Shown one piece after another: positions 20,519-32,864 of a stretch of 64,000 nt of DNA. The notes under the pieces were generated by a model, which was given only the letters and a program-made list of their open reading frames with translations, ran no database searches and was not told the origin of the DNA. Position 1 is the first letter of the stretch, and every line of letters begins with the position of its first letter. The DNA is from Hyperoodon ampullatus (lineage: Eukaryota > Chordata > Mammalia > Artiodactyla > Ziphiidae), in assembly GCA_949752795.1 (NCBI GenBank), contig OX457070.1, positions 39,209,185 to 39,273,184 of the forward strand, read 5' to 3'. The position numbers and the translations under genes were made by a program.

Positions 20519-21433
20519 TGGAGATTGGTTCAAGATGGCAGAGTAGAAGGATGTGTGTTCACTCCCTCTTGCGAGAGCACTGGAATCACAACTAACTGCT
20601 GAACAATCATCAAAAGGAAGACACTGGAACTCACCAAAAAAGATAACCCACATCCAAAGACAAAGGAGAAGCCACAATGAGACAGTAGGAGGGGCGCAAT
20701 CACAATAAACTCAAATCCCATAACTGCTGGGTGGGTGACTCACAAAAGGGAGAACAATCATACCACAGAAGCCCACCCACTTGGACTTGGAGTGAAGATT
20801 CTGAGCCCCACGTTAGGCTTCCCAACCTGGGGGTACAGCAATGGGAGGAGGAATTCCCAGAGACTCAGACTTTGAAGGCTAGTGGGATTTAATTGCAGGA
20901 CTTCAACAAGACTGGGAGAAACAGAGACTCCACTCTTGGAGGGCACACACAAAGTAGTGTGCACATCAGGACCCAGGGCAAAGGAGCAGTGACCCCATAG
21001 GAGACTGAACCACACCTACCTGCTAGTGTTGGAGGGTCTCCTGCAGAGGCAGAAGGTGGCTGTGCCTCACCGTGGGGACAAGGACACTGGCAGCAGAAGT
21101 TCTGGAATATACTCTGTGGCATGAGCCCTTCCAGAGTCTGCCAATAGCCCCACCAAAGACCCTGTAACCTCCATTGCTGGGTCGCCTCAGGCCAAACAAC
21201 CAACAGGGAGGGAACTCAGCCCCACACATCAGCAGACAAGCGTATTAAAGTTTTACTGAGCTCTGTTCACCAGAGCAATGCCCAGCTCTACCCACCACCA
21301 GTCCCTCCCATCAGGAAGTTTGCACAAGCCTCTTAGATAGCCTCATCACCAGATGGCAGACAGCAGAAGCAAGAAGAACTACAATCCTGCAGCCTGTGGA
21401 AAGAAAACCAGATTCACAGAAAGACAGAAAAAA

Positions 21434-22331
21434 TGAAAGGGCAGGAGCCTATGTAACAGATGAAGTACCAAAATAAAACCACAGAAAAACAACTAAATGA
21501 AGTAGAAATAGACAACCTTCCAGAAAAAGAATTCAGAATAATAATCGTGAAGATGATCCAGGACCTTGAAAAGAATGGAGGCAAAGATCGAGAAGATGCA
21601 AGAAATGTTAGACAAAGACCTTGAAGAATTAAACAACAAACAAACAGAGATGAATGATACAATAACTGAAATGGAAAATATACTAGAAGGAATCAATAGC
21701 AGAATAACTGAGGCAGAAGAATGGATAAGTGACCTGGAAGACAGAATGGTGGAATGCACTGCCATGGAACAGAATAAAGAAAAAAGAATTAAAATAAATG
21801 AAGACAGCCTAGGAGATTTCTGGGACAACATTAAATGCACCAACATTCACATTATAGGGGTCCCAGAAGGAGAGGAGAGAAAGGACCTGAGAAAATATTT
21901 GAAGAGATTATAGGCAAAAACTTCCCTAACATGGGAAAGGAAATAGCCACCCAAGTCCAGGAAACACAGAGAGTCCCAGGGAGGATAAACCCAAGGAGAA
22001 AAATGCTGAGACACATGGTAAACAAATTGACAAAAATTAAAGACAAAGAAAAATTATTAAAAGCAACAAGGGAAAAATGACAAATAACATACAAGGGAAC
22101 TCCCATAACGTTAACAGCTGTGTTCTCAGCAGAAACTCTAAAAGCCATAAGGGAGTGGCACAATATATTTCAAGTGATGAAAGGGAAGAGCCTACAACCA
22201 AGATTACTCTAGCTGGCAAGGATCTCATTCAGATTCGATGGAGAAATCAAAAGCTTTAAAGACAAGCAAAAGCTAAGAGAATTCAGCACCACCAAACCAA
22301 CTCTACAACAAATGCTAAAGGAAATATTTAA
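21434..22331 (+). pseudogene. Decayed L1 ORF1
   Basis: Coding similarity to ORF1 at 9475-10389 is clear in pieces, but the frame changes repeatedly. An in-frame stop falls a few codons after the ATG, there is a frame change near 21560 upstream of the coiled-coil segment, and another shift near 21900. The coiled-coil and RRM-like regions can still be recognised. It cannot make a working RNA-binding protein. Confidence 0.88.
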
Positions 22332-22388
22332 GTGGGAAACACAAGAGAAGAAAAAGACCTACAAAAACAAACCCAAAACAATTAAGAA

Positions 22389-25300
22389 AATGGTAATGGT
22401 AACATACATATCAATAATCACCTTAAATGTGAATGGATTAAATGCTCCCACCAAAAGACACAGGCTCACTGAATGAATACAAAAACAAGACCCATCTATA
22501 TGCAGTCTACAAGAGACCCACTTCAGATCTAGGGACACATACAGACTGAAAGTGAGGGGATGGAAAAAGACATTCCATGCAAATGGAAATCAGAAGAAAG
22601 CTGGAATAACAATACTCATATCAAATAAAATAGACTTTAAAATAAAGAATGTTACAAGAGACAAGGAAGGACACTCAAAATGATCAAGGGATCAATCCAA
22701 GAAGAAGATATAACAATTATAAATATAGATGCACCCAACATAGGAGCACCTCAATACATAAGGCAAATGCTAACAGCTATAAAAGTGGAAATCAACAGTA
22801 ACACAGTAATAGTGGGGGACTTTATAACACCTCACTTACACCAATGGACAGATCATCCAAACAGAAAATTAATAAGGAACCACAAGCTTTAAATGACACA
22901 ATAGACCAGATAGATTTAATTGATATTTATAGAACATTCCATCCAAAAACAGCATATTACACTTTCTTCTCAGGTGCACACAGAACATCCTCTAGGACAG
23001 ATCACATCTCGGGTCACAAATCAAGCCTAGGTGAATTTAAGAAAATCGAAAGCGTATCAAGCATCTTTTCTGACCACAACGTTATGAGAGTAGAAATAAA
23101 TTACAGGGGAAAAAATTGTAAAAGAAAAAAAAACACATGGAGGATAAACAATACGTTATGAAATAACCAAGACATTACTGACGAAATCAAAGAGGAAATC
23201 AGAAAACACCTAGAGACAATTGACAATGAAGGCACTATGATCCAAAACCTATGGGATGCAGCAAAAGCAGTTCTAAGAGGGAAGTTTACAGCAATACAAT
23301 CCTACCTCGAGAAACAAGAAAAATCTCAAATAAACAATCTAATCTTACACCTAAAGGAACTAGAGAAAGAAGAAGAAACAAAACCCAAAGTTAGTAGAAG
23401 GAAAGAAATCTTAAAATCAGAGCAGAAATAAATGAAATAGAAACAAAGAAAACAATAGCAAAGATTAATAAAATTAAAAGCGGGTTCCTTGAGAAGATAA
23501 ACAAAATTGATAAACCTTTAGCCAGACTCATCAAGAAAAATAGGGAGAGGACTCAAATCAATAAAATTAGAAATGAAAAAGGAGAAGTTACAATAGACAC
23601 CGCAGAAATATAAAGCACCATAAGAGAGTACCACAAGCAACTCTATGCCAATAAAGTGGACAACCTGGAAGAAATGGACAAATTCTTAGAAAGGTATAAG
23701 CTTCCAAGTCTGAACCAGGAAGAAATAGAAAATATGAACAGACCAATCAAAAGTAATGAAATTGAAACTGTGATTAAAATCATCCAACAAACAAAAGTCC
23801 AGGACCAGATGGCTTCACAGGTCAATTCTATCAAACATTTAGAGAAGAGCTAACACCCATCCTTCTCAAACTCTTCCCAAAAATTTCAGAGGAAGGAAAA
23901 CTCCCAAACTCATTCTACAAGGTCACCATCACCCTGATACAAAAACTAGACAAAGATATCACAAAAAAAGAAAATTATAGACCAATATCACTGATGAATA
24001 TAGATGCAAAAATCCTCAACAAAATACTAGCAAACAGAATCCACAACACATTAAAAGGATCAGACACTATGATCAAGTGGGATTTATCCCAGGAATGCAA
24101 GGCTTCTTCAATATACACAAATCAATCAATGTGATATACCATATTAACCAATTGAAGAATAAAAACCATATGATCATCTCAATAGATGCAGAAAAATCTT
24201 TTGACAAAATTTAACACCCATTTATGATAATAACTCTCCAGAAAGTGGGCATAGAGGGAACCTACCTCATCATAATAAAGGCCATATACAATAAACCGAC
24301 AGCAAACATCATTCTTAGTGGTGAAAATCTGAAAGCATTTCCTCTAAGATAAGGATCAACACGAGAATGTCAGCTCTCGCCACTCTTATTCAACATAGTT
24401 TTGGGAGTCCTAGCCACAGCAAACAGAGAAGAAAAAGCAATAAAAGGAATACAAATTGGAAAAGGAGAAGTGAAACTGTCACTGTTTGCAGATGACATGA
24501 TACTATACATAGAGAATCCTAAAGATGCCACCAGAAAACTACTAGAGCTAATCAATGAATTTGGTAAAGTAGCAGGATACAGAATTAATGCACAGAAATC
24601 TATACATTCCTATACACTAACAACAAAAGATCAGAAAGAGAAATTAAGGAAACAATCCCATTCACCACTGTAAAACAAAAAGAATAAAATACCTAGGAAT
24701 AAACCTACCTAAGGAGGTAAAGACCTGTACTCAGAAAACTATAAGACACCAGTGAAAGAAATCAAAGATGACACAACGAGATGGAGAGATAAACCATGTT
24801 CTTGGATTGGAAGAATCAATATTGTGAAAATGACTATACTACCCAAGGCAATCTACACATTCAATGCAATCCCTATCAAATAACCAATGGCACATTTTAC
24901 TGAACTAGAACAAAAAATCTTAAAATTTGTATGGAGCCACAAAAGACCTCGAATAGCCAAAGCAATATTGAGGGAAAAAAATGGAGCTGGAGGAATCAGA
25001 CTCCCTGACTTCAGACTATGCTACAAAGCTACAGTAATCAAGACAATATGGTACTGGCATAAAAACAGAGATATAGATCAATGGAACAGGATAGAGAGCC
25101 CAGAGATAAACCCACACACCTATGGTCTACTAATCTATGATGAAGGAGGCAAGGATATACAATGCAGAAAAGACAGTGTCTTCAATAAGTGGTGCTGGGA
25201 AAACTGGACAGCTACATGTAGAAGAATGAAATTAGAACACTCCCTAACACCATACACAAAAATAAACTCAAAATGAATTAAAGACCTTAATGTAAGACTG

Positions 25301-26170
25301 GACACTATAAAACTCTAAGAGGAAAACATAGGAAGAACACTCTTTGACATAAATCACAGCAAGATCTTTTTTGATCCCCCTCCTAGAGTAATGGAAATAA
25401 AAACAGAAATAAACAAATGGGACCTAATGAAACTTCAAAGGTTTTGCACAGCAAAGGAAACCATAAACAAGACAAAAAGACAACCCTCAGAATGGGAGAA
25501 AATATTTCCAAATGAATCAACAGACAAAGGATTAAGCTCCAAAATATATAAACAGCTCATGCAGCTCAGTATTAAAAAACAAACAACCCAATCAAAAGTG
25601 GGCAGAAGACCTAAATAGACATTTCTCCAGAGAAGACATACAGATGCCAAAGTCACATGAAAAGCTGCTGAATATCACTAATTATTAGAGAAATGCAAAT
25701 CAAAACTACAATGAGGTATCACCTCATACCGGTTAGAATGGGCATCATCAGAAAATCTACAAACAACAAATGGTGGAGAGGGTGTGGAGAAAAGGAAACC
25801 CTCTTGCACTGTTGGTGGGAATGTAAATTGATACAGCCACTATGGAGAACAGTATGGAGGTTCCTTAAAAAACTAAAAATAGAATTACCGTATGACCCAG
25901 TTATCCCACTACTGGGCATATACCCAGAGAAAACCATAATTCAAAAAGGCACATGCACCCCAATGTTCATTACAGCAGTATTTACAATAGCCAGGTTATG
26001 GAAGCACCTAAATACCCATCAACAGACAAATGGATAAAGAAGGTGTAGTACATATATACAGTGGAATATTACTCAGCCATAAAAATGAATGAAATTGGGT
26101 CATTTGAAGAGATGTGGATGGACCTAGACACTGTCATACAGAGTGAAATAAGTCAGAAAGAGAAAAAATA
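22389..26170 (+). pseudogene. Decayed L1 ORF2 (endonuclease/reverse transcriptase)
   Basis: The frame starts with the conserved '[14 protein letters not shown]' segment and hits a TGA at 22474-22476. Further stops and shifts follow; the longest surviving pieces cover about 22844-23161, 24401-24673, 24887-25276 and 25693-26037. The reverse transcriptase 'FADD' survives in the piece at 24401-24673. The first cysteine of the C-terminal knuckle is replaced by Trp ('[18 protein letters not shown]'). It is non-functional. Confidence 0.92.
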
Positions 26171-26394
26171 AATATTGTATATTAATGCATATATGTGGAA
26201 TCTAGAAAAATGGTACAGATTAACTGGTTTGCAAGGCAGAAATAGAGACACAGATGTAAAGAACAAACATATGGACACCAAGCGGAGAAAGGTGGGGTGG
26301 TGGTGGGATGAGTTGGGAGATTGGGATGTATAAAATAGATAACTAATAGGAACCTACCGTATAAAAAATAAAATTAATTAAAATTAAAAAAAAT

Positions 26395-26404
26395 AAAATT
26401 TATC
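26395..26404. repeat. Target-site duplication of the nested L1, right copy
   Basis: 'aaaatttatc' directly follows the L1 A-rich tail. Confidence 0.9.
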
Positions 26405-27452
26405 AAAATTGGTGAATTTTTGTGTAGCCATTTTAATAATGAAGATGGAAGAAATTAAGGAACATTTTTGCCATATTATGCTTTATTATTTCCAGAAAGG
26501 TAAAAACGCAACTGAAACACACAAAAAAAGATTTGTGCAGTATATGGAGATGGTGCTGTGACTTATTGAATGTGTCAAAAGTGGTTTTTGAAGTTTCCTC
26601 CTGGAGATTTCTCACTGGACAATGCTTCACGGTCGGGTAGACCAGCTGAAGTTGATAGTGATCAAATCGAGACATTCATTGAGAACAATAAATGTTATAC
26701 CCCGCAGGAGATAGCCAACATACTGAAAATATCCAGATCAAGTGTTGAAAATCATTTGCACCAGCTTGGTTATGTTCATTGCTTTGATGTTTGGGTTCCA
26801 CGTAAGTTAAGCAAAAAAAACCTTCCTGACCGTATTTCCGCATGCGATTCTCTACTTAAACATTAACGAAAGCATTCCGTTTTTAAAACAAATTGTGACG
26901 GGAGATGAAAAGTGGATACTGTACAATAATGTGGAATGGAAGAGATCGTGGGGCAAGCAAAATGAACTGCCACCAACCACACGAAAGGCCAGTCTTCATC
27001 CAAAGGAGGTGATGTTGTGTATATGGTGGGATTGGAAGGGAGTCCTCTATTGTGAGCTCCTTCTGGAAAACCAAACGATTAATTCCAACAAGTACTGCTC
27101 CCAATTAGACCAACTGAAAGCAGCAATCAACGAAGAGCATCTGGAATCTGATTCATCTGCCGTACTCACCAGACATTGCACCTTCGGATTTCCATTTATT
27201 TAGGTCTTTACAAAATTCTCTTAATGGAAAAAAATTTCAATTCCCTGGAAAACTGTAAAAGGCACCTGGAACAGTTCTTTGCTCAAAAAGATATAAAGTT
27301 TTGGGAAGATGGAATTATGAAGTTGCCTGAAAAATGGCAGAAGGTAGTGGAACAAAAGGGTGAATATGTTGTTCAATGAAGTTCTTGGTGAAAATGAAAA
27401 ATGTGCCTTTTATTTTTACTTAAAAAACAAAGGCACTTTTTGGCCAACCCAA
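26405..27452 (+). mobile_element. Mariner, right part with transposase relic
   Basis: Continues the mariner from 20518. It contains the transposase relic and ends in the inverted terminus 'tggccaacccaa' beside TA. Original length without the L1 would be near 1.2 kb, standard for mariner. The family appears to be the one known in cetartiodactyls; the exact subfamily name was not verified. Confidence 0.93.
26439..27379 (+). pseudogene. Mariner transposase, frameshifted and internally deleted
   Basis: The product would have been a DDD-type cut-and-paste transposase with an N-terminal helix-turn-helix DNA-binding region and a C-terminal catalytic domain. The first ATG is at 26439. A one-base shift in the A-run near 26520 and a TGA just before 26570 break the N-terminus. 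'GDFSLDNASRSGRP' and 'ILKISRSSVENHLHQLGY' mark the linker and second DNA-binding helix set. 'TGDEKWILY' carries the first catalytic Asp. The segment that should hold the second Asp is missing: sequence jumps near 27140 into another frame reading 'YSPDIAPSDFHLF', which has the third Asp. The gene ends with TGA at 27377-27379. It is about 100 bp shorter than usual and dead. Confidence 0.92.
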
Positions 27453-29299
27453 TAGTAGTTATAAAACTTGCAACATCAGGCTCTAGAATTTTGGTCCCAT
27501 CAGCCCCAAGCCAGCCTAGAAGAGAATGAAAGTAGCTAGTTTTAATGTGATGATGTGTTTTAAAAGTATCTATGTGTATAGCATGTATAGAAAATCCACA
27601 AGTGCCATCTGCATCGGACAGGCTGAAGCATACAATTCGTACAATTCGGGTTAGGAGATTGTGACTTACTTTTTAACTATTAGGACCACTGAAATGTTTT
27701 ATGAGGACCATAGGAATGAAACAGGGCCCATGAAAGAGGAAATGAGTGGCCAGAATTGGCTCAGCACCACTCACCAAGTGCATGTCCTCAGATGGAGCCC
27801 CACAGTCGGCTCTTTTAGATGCTATTTTCAAAATCTTCACAAAGGACCGTGCAGTGATTATATGTATTCATGATGTGCATATCGTGTGCTCAGCTCAAAG
27901 GATATTTGAATGATGCTTTGAGAATTACTCCTAAAAAAGGATTCAGCATCTGTAAACTGCTTCATCTTTGAGAATGGGAAGAAAAAAAATATGGCTTGAT
28001 TTTCTTAAAAAACAAGTCCCAACTCATAAAGCAGAGCAGCTTCTCTGAGATGGTGTTGATGCCCTATTACCCACATACACACTGAGGCATAATCACATGC
28101 ATTCATGTGCACACAATCACAAGCACACATAAACAACTGTGTGGCGTCGGTGCTTTAAATTTTCTTTATTTTCTAGCATATTCTAAGCACTGAAGGATTG
28201 TCACCCAAAAGCAGTATCATGGAGTCTAAGAGAACTTTTGCTGTCTGACAACTTCATACTTATAAATAAATGTTAATTTAATATTTTACTTAATTGCAAG
28301 GTATTAATATTTTCACTATATACTCCGACTATGGTACAAGGTCTTACACTATGTTAAACTAGTTTATTCTCATTGTTCATCAGAGAGAGGAGCTATGGCC
28401 GTGTCATAGAAAGAGTAAGAGTAGCAGATGCACACTTGGATGGCACAACCTCAAAGGCTTCTAACCTTGAGACATGATAACAACTATTTACTCTGTCTAA
28501 TGGTAAATAAGGTTGTGTTCTCAATCCTTAACAACTACATAGACATGGACCTGTTCATGAAATTATTTATATTTGTTCAAGCTCAAAGAATGTACTAAAA
28601 TTCTAAGTTGTTTTAAACTTTCAGACTTAAAATAACTGATCAGTAAGATGCCTAACTCGTATGCCTGTTGATTGCACCAATTTGTATACGAGTGAATACT
28701 CTCAAGACTCAAAAGAATGTGTAAAGACAGCAGAAGTGCAGTAAGAAGACTTTATTAGCAAATATATAATAAACAGAATGTTAAAATATGAAGATAAATA
28801 TGAAGACAACTTGTAGAAAGAAGCCAAAACTTCATCTTGTGAGTGGAGGATTATCTGGCACAACCAGAGAGAAACAAGTGAAAGAAAGTAACAAGTGAGA
28901 GAAAAACTACTTGTTTCATAATCTAGAAAGTCTTCCCAGATGAGCTGGAAATGTCTAAGCTTCTTAAGTCAGGATTGCAACCCCCAGCCAAAGAGTGGCG
29001 CTATGGGGTTGTAAAGAGTTTTGCTCATCTGTGTTTTCTTAACCCAGAAAACTGTTGCAGCACTTCAAGAATTACAGATCTTATAATGGCAATTCATACT
29101 GAACAAATCTTTGCACTGTTTTGATTTCATGCCATCAACATCAGCAATCATTTAGCATCAGAGGTGATGTGGGTTTTACAGAGTAGAGAAGACAAGGTTA
29201 CTGTCTACAAAGAAGTTGGGCTGTGGGAGTCCATTTATTCACTTAGTTCAATCACTTAATCAATCAACCTATCTGCCCATCAGCAAGTGTGAAACATCA
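27453..29299. other. Anonymous sequence, nothing recognised
   Basis: No exon, RNA gene or confident repeat on either strand. Short open frames lack any domain-like features. Confidence 0.4.
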
Positions 29300-29395
29300 G
29301 AACCCTGCAGTTCGTTCGGCTTCTCTGGACCTTAGACTGTGGCCTAGTGCTTTCATGTAGTAGGTGCTGAACAGATATTTGTTGAATTGGTACAA
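29300..29395 (+). mobile_element. L2 3'-end fragment (tentative)
   Basis: 'cctagtgctttcatgtagta', 'ggtgctgaacagatatttg' and 'ttgaattgg' resemble the terminal segment of L2 in sense orientation. Confidence 0.5.
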
Positions 29396-30025
29396 GTGCT
29401 CCATATATTTTGATTGACTGATGGATAGCATCCTGGGAGTCCTGCCAAGAAATCAGGAAGGAGAAGGCTTCTGGAAAAGGATTTTCTCTTCCTGTGGTAT
29501 CTGGACCTCTGTTTAGAACTGACTGTTCAGCTAAGAATAACAACAGGAGTTGAGAGCTCCTTTTAGGTTGCATGATTTGGGCTTTCATCCAAAAGCAAGA
29601 TACAGCATAGCCCATGTGTTTCTCAATTTTTCTGTCTTTATCCTTGTGTTTAATGTGCATGTCTAGGTCCCAGCAAAAGTAGTTTAGAGAAGGGTTTTTG
29701 TCACTGGCTTCATTAGGTCTAAATGTTCATAAGCTTTAGTTTTGTCTGTTATATTCCTTGCTTCTCATAAACATATTTAGTGACTAGATCTTCTGTCCCA
29801 GTTTATTTTAATTTGACAAACATTTCCAGTAGGTTTACCCCAATCAGGTACCCAGCCAAATCAAATATGTGATGTAGAGAATTAATGAGCTCTCCCACAG
29901 AGCATATATTGCTTCTGTCCCTCACTGGTGCACCCACTCTGTGGCTCCCAGAGGGCAAGGGTGATGCTCTGAGGTGCCCTACACCAAGAACAGATCTTAG
30001 GGATTAAATTGGGTAACAACAGGTA
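29396..30025. other. Anonymous sequence, nothing recognised
   Basis: No supported feature. Confidence 0.4.
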
Positions 30026-30530
30026 AATACGGTCACTTTATTTTTTTTAACATCTTTATTGGAGTATAATTGCTTTACATTGGTGTGTTAGTTTCTGCTT
30101 TATAACAAAGTGAATCCGCTATACGTATACATATATCCCCATATCTCCTCCCTCTTTCATCTCCCTCCCTCCCACCTTCCCTATCCCACCCCTCTAGGTG
30201 GTCACAAAGCACCGAGCTGATCTCCCTGTGCTATGCGGCTGCTTCCCAACTATATATTTTACATTTGGTAGTGTATATTTGTCAACGCTGCTCTCTCACT
30301 TTGTCCCAGCTTACCCTTCCCCCTCCCTGTGTCCTCAAGTCCATTCTCTATATCTGCATCTTTATTCCTGTCCTGCCCCCAGGTTCATCAGAACCTTTTT
30401 TTTGTTTGTTTTAGATTCCATATATATGTGTTAGCATACGGTATTTTTCTCTTTCTGACGTACTTCACTCTATGACAGACTCTAGGTCCATCCACCTCAC
30501 TACAAATAACTCAATTAATACGATCACTTT
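30026..30530 (-). mobile_element. 5'-truncated L1 (3' end), antisense
   Basis: The inserted DNA is about 30040-30516. It begins with a T-run (the A-tail on the minus strand), then 'catctttattggagtataat', the reverse complement of the young L1 3' UTR, and stops within the ORF2 C-terminal codons. Target duplications 30026-30039 ('aatacggtcacttt') and 30517-30530 ('aatacgatcacttt') differ at one base. Confidence 0.92.
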
Positions 30531-30539
30531 TACATGCAA

Positions 30540-31085
30540 GTTATAAAGAGTGAACCATGTGGATTGGACTAGATGAAGAAAGGCCCACAGCAAAACTTGG
30601 TATTCTCAGACACAGTTAATTTTGGGTCAACTTTTATAGCAAACACTCGGTATCCCACCCAGATCCTCTCAGTACGCACCATTCTGTGCATGCTGAGGGC
30701 TTTCTGCTATAAACACCCCCACTCTCCTGGAGAGCTTTTTTTGGCTGTTGGAGCATATCCAGCCTTCTTATGGGGTAGGCAGGAGGGCTGTGGAGCCAAT
30801 ATCTGAGGGACTGTTGGCCAGTGACCAATAGGAGTTGGTGGATAAATGGAGCTGCTTTTATAGCCCTCAAGTGGGACAGCCCTGCATGTTCCACACTGGC
30901 ATCCAGCGGTCTCCAGCAGGATTGAGCTCCAGCTGACCACAGTGGAAATCTACCCATGAACACACCGTGTTGGCTTCCTTCCCTTTCCTGTCTGCTTCTT
31001 CACTCCACTGCTGCATCTTTGTGGAATCACATATTGAATGAATCCTTATCTCAAGCTTTAGTTCCAGGGAAATCTAACCTACACA
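30540..31085 (+). mobile_element. Possible ancient LTR remnant (tentative)
   Basis: A TATA-like 'ataaac' around 30708-30714, a second 'tttatagcc' around 30856-30864 and the closing 'gaatgaatccttatctcaagc' with 'ggaaatctaacctacacaac' recall mammalian endogenous retrovirus LTR ends. No internal region was found. The family is not identified and the call is weak. Confidence 0.3.
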
Positions 31086-31292
31086 ACTCTTAGTATGAAT
31101 TCTGAATTTAGAGAGATAGTGTCTTAAGCAAAGCCTGGAACAATTAAAAACTATCATGATGGTGATTGTTGCTTCCCTTTCTGATTAGTTTATTCCATAT
31201 CTGAATTATAGAAGAGCTACTACAAAACTTTAAAAATATACTATTTAAATCTAAACATTAAATTTAAAAAGTTATTTTGAAATATCAGGTTC

Positions 31293-31356
31293 CCTTCCTC
31301 CCTCCTTCCTTCCCTCCTTTTCTTCCTCCCTCCCTCCCTTCCTCCCTTCCTTCTTT
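31293..31356. repeat. (CCTT)n / (CCCT)n low-complexity tract
   Basis: About 60 bp of pyrimidine-only sequence on the + strand. Confidence 0.9.
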
Positions 31357-32427
31357 ATATTTAGTTTCTTACTTATAGCCACTAGAATGAATGTCTTACA
31401 TCCTTGAGATGAACTCAGTACCATCCTCACTGACCTAGCAAGCCATTTTTTTCCATGATGACAAGCTAGGATCACACCTCTTAATGACGGCTGCAAGATT
31501 GTCTTATTAGGAGAAGGGCTAAGGTGGTCTTTAGTGACAGCGAAAGCACCTCATAAAATCTGACTCTTCAGTTTTACAGGCATGAGTCTGGAATTTTAGC
31601 AGATGTAGACTTACTAAATCAGTCAGTCAAAAATTATATCAGTTGAAGTGCAATGTTCCTGGCAGTCCAAAAATCCTGAACACGTAGGTGATCTGGAGGG
31701 CATTTCGTTAACTCTTTAATTGGTCACTTCAGTGCTAGAGGCAATAGCTAATTGCCTGTAGGTCACTGTAGTCCTAGAGCTTAGGTAAATGTATATTGTC
31801 GTATGTCACATTTTTATATGGTTCCTTTGCACAGGTTGGTAAGAATGATTGCTGCGTAATTAAAATTAAGACAAGGTGGGAAAATGATTCAATTAAAGCC
31901 CTGGAGCCATTGCACAAATTATCTGATGTGCCAAAAACTAATGAATAGTTATATCTACTTTTATCTTTTGCCTCCTTGTTCTTTCATCCTATGTGCCTCA
32001 TAGAATACCAGGAACTCTTCAAATTCTCTGTGGCTGGATACTGGGTGGGCAGCTGGTGGCAGGAACAAGGGTGTGAGAAGCTCAAGATTTTAAAATACAC
32101 ATATACAGAAACTCTGTGGATGGGGATTTAGACTGAAACTTATCAGATGAGAAATTCAAGAGGTCTTTCCATAGCTTAACATTATTTTGAAAACATCTGC
32201 AATATTGCAGTATTCATGGAACAGGTATTATATACCAGGTGAGTGATGACAGGGAAAATAAATGAGATTTGTCATACTCAAAATATCCCATATTTTACAT
32301 CATTTATTTTACAAATCTCCAAACATTCTCAGGAAGCATTAAGTTGGAGGCAAGGGTGAGAACTTTGTGATGCCACGTTTAGCAACAATTTTAATTACTT
32401 CATGTTGGCGTAACAAGTGAATGCATA
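31357..32427. other. Anonymous sequence; possibly constrained non-coding
   Basis: No repeats were recognised over more than 1 kb, which is unusual for this window. Stretches such as 31840-31930 are AT-rich with TAATT motifs. No open frame is convincing. Confidence 0.35.
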
Positions 32428-32453
32428 TCTTGCTTATGTAAAATTAAGCAAGA
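32428..32453. repeat. Short perfect hairpin (9-bp arms, 8-nt loop)
   Basis: Arms 'tcttgctta' (32428-32436) and 'taagcaaga' (32445-32453) are exact reverse complements. It lies 16 bp upstream of a longer inverted repeat. Confidence 0.85.
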
Positions 32454-32469
32454 AGGTTGTTAAAAAAAT

Positions 32470-32529
32470 ACAGCTTTCACTCCACAGAGGCATTTATCTC
32501 CTGAATTCTATGTGTGGAGTGAAAGCTGT
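32470..32529. repeat. Perfect 17-bp inverted repeat (stem-loop)
   Basis: Arms 'acagctttcactccaca' (32470-32486) and 'tgtggagtgaaagctgt' (32513-32529) are exact reverse complements around a 26-nt spacer. No transposon family or terminal repeat was recognised. If transcribed it would fold into a simple hairpin, but the stem is shorter than a usual microRNA precursor stem. Function unknown. Confidence 0.92.
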
Positions 32530-32689
32530 TCCCCTTCAGCCCTGACTTTATCCACATTCAGTGAAGAAGTAGCCTTTATTCAGATATGAGTAGCAACTTG
32601 AGTTGAGACTCATGGTCTCAGGATCCTGATTTGAAGTTAAAATCTTCCTGGGAGTGTGTCAGAAAACTAACAGCATCAAACCACTTATA

Positions 32690-32850
32690 ATTGCTACCTT
32701 TTATTAATACCAATTGCCAGGAATTTTACATATATTATATCTGACACTTACAACATCTCTGTGAAGTATTACTGTTGTCTCATTTTAGAGCTGAGAAATC
32801 TGAGCCTCATAAAAGTTAAATAATTTCTCTGTAAGTGGCAGAGAAAATGT
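32690..32850 (-). mobile_element. MIR, antisense
   Basis: 'aacatctctgtgaagtatta' followed by 'cattttagagctgagaaatctgagcc' and 'aagtggcagag' is the reverse complement of MIR. It is diverged but continuous. Confidence 0.75.
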
Positions 32851-32864
32851 TCTCACATGGTTAG

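Larger units (their letters stand above)
20519..26394 (+). mobile_element. Full-length decayed L1 inserted in a mariner
   Basis: About 5.9 kb in sense orientation, starting 'tggagattggttcaagatgg'. It carries a 5' UTR of roughly 0.9 kb, a broken ORF1 (about 21434-22331), a broken ORF2 (about 22389-26170), a short 3' UTR and an A-rich tail. Its 5' and 3' UTRs differ from those of the copy at 7.3 kb, so it is another, older subfamily. Multiple indels and stops show it is inactive. A 10-bp target duplication flanks it. Confidence 0.95.

Noticed and set aside
32470..32529. MicroRNA precursor call for the inverted repeat
   Set aside because: The stem is only 17 bp with no extension beyond it, shorter than typical precursors. 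It is kept as an unexplained inverted repeat.
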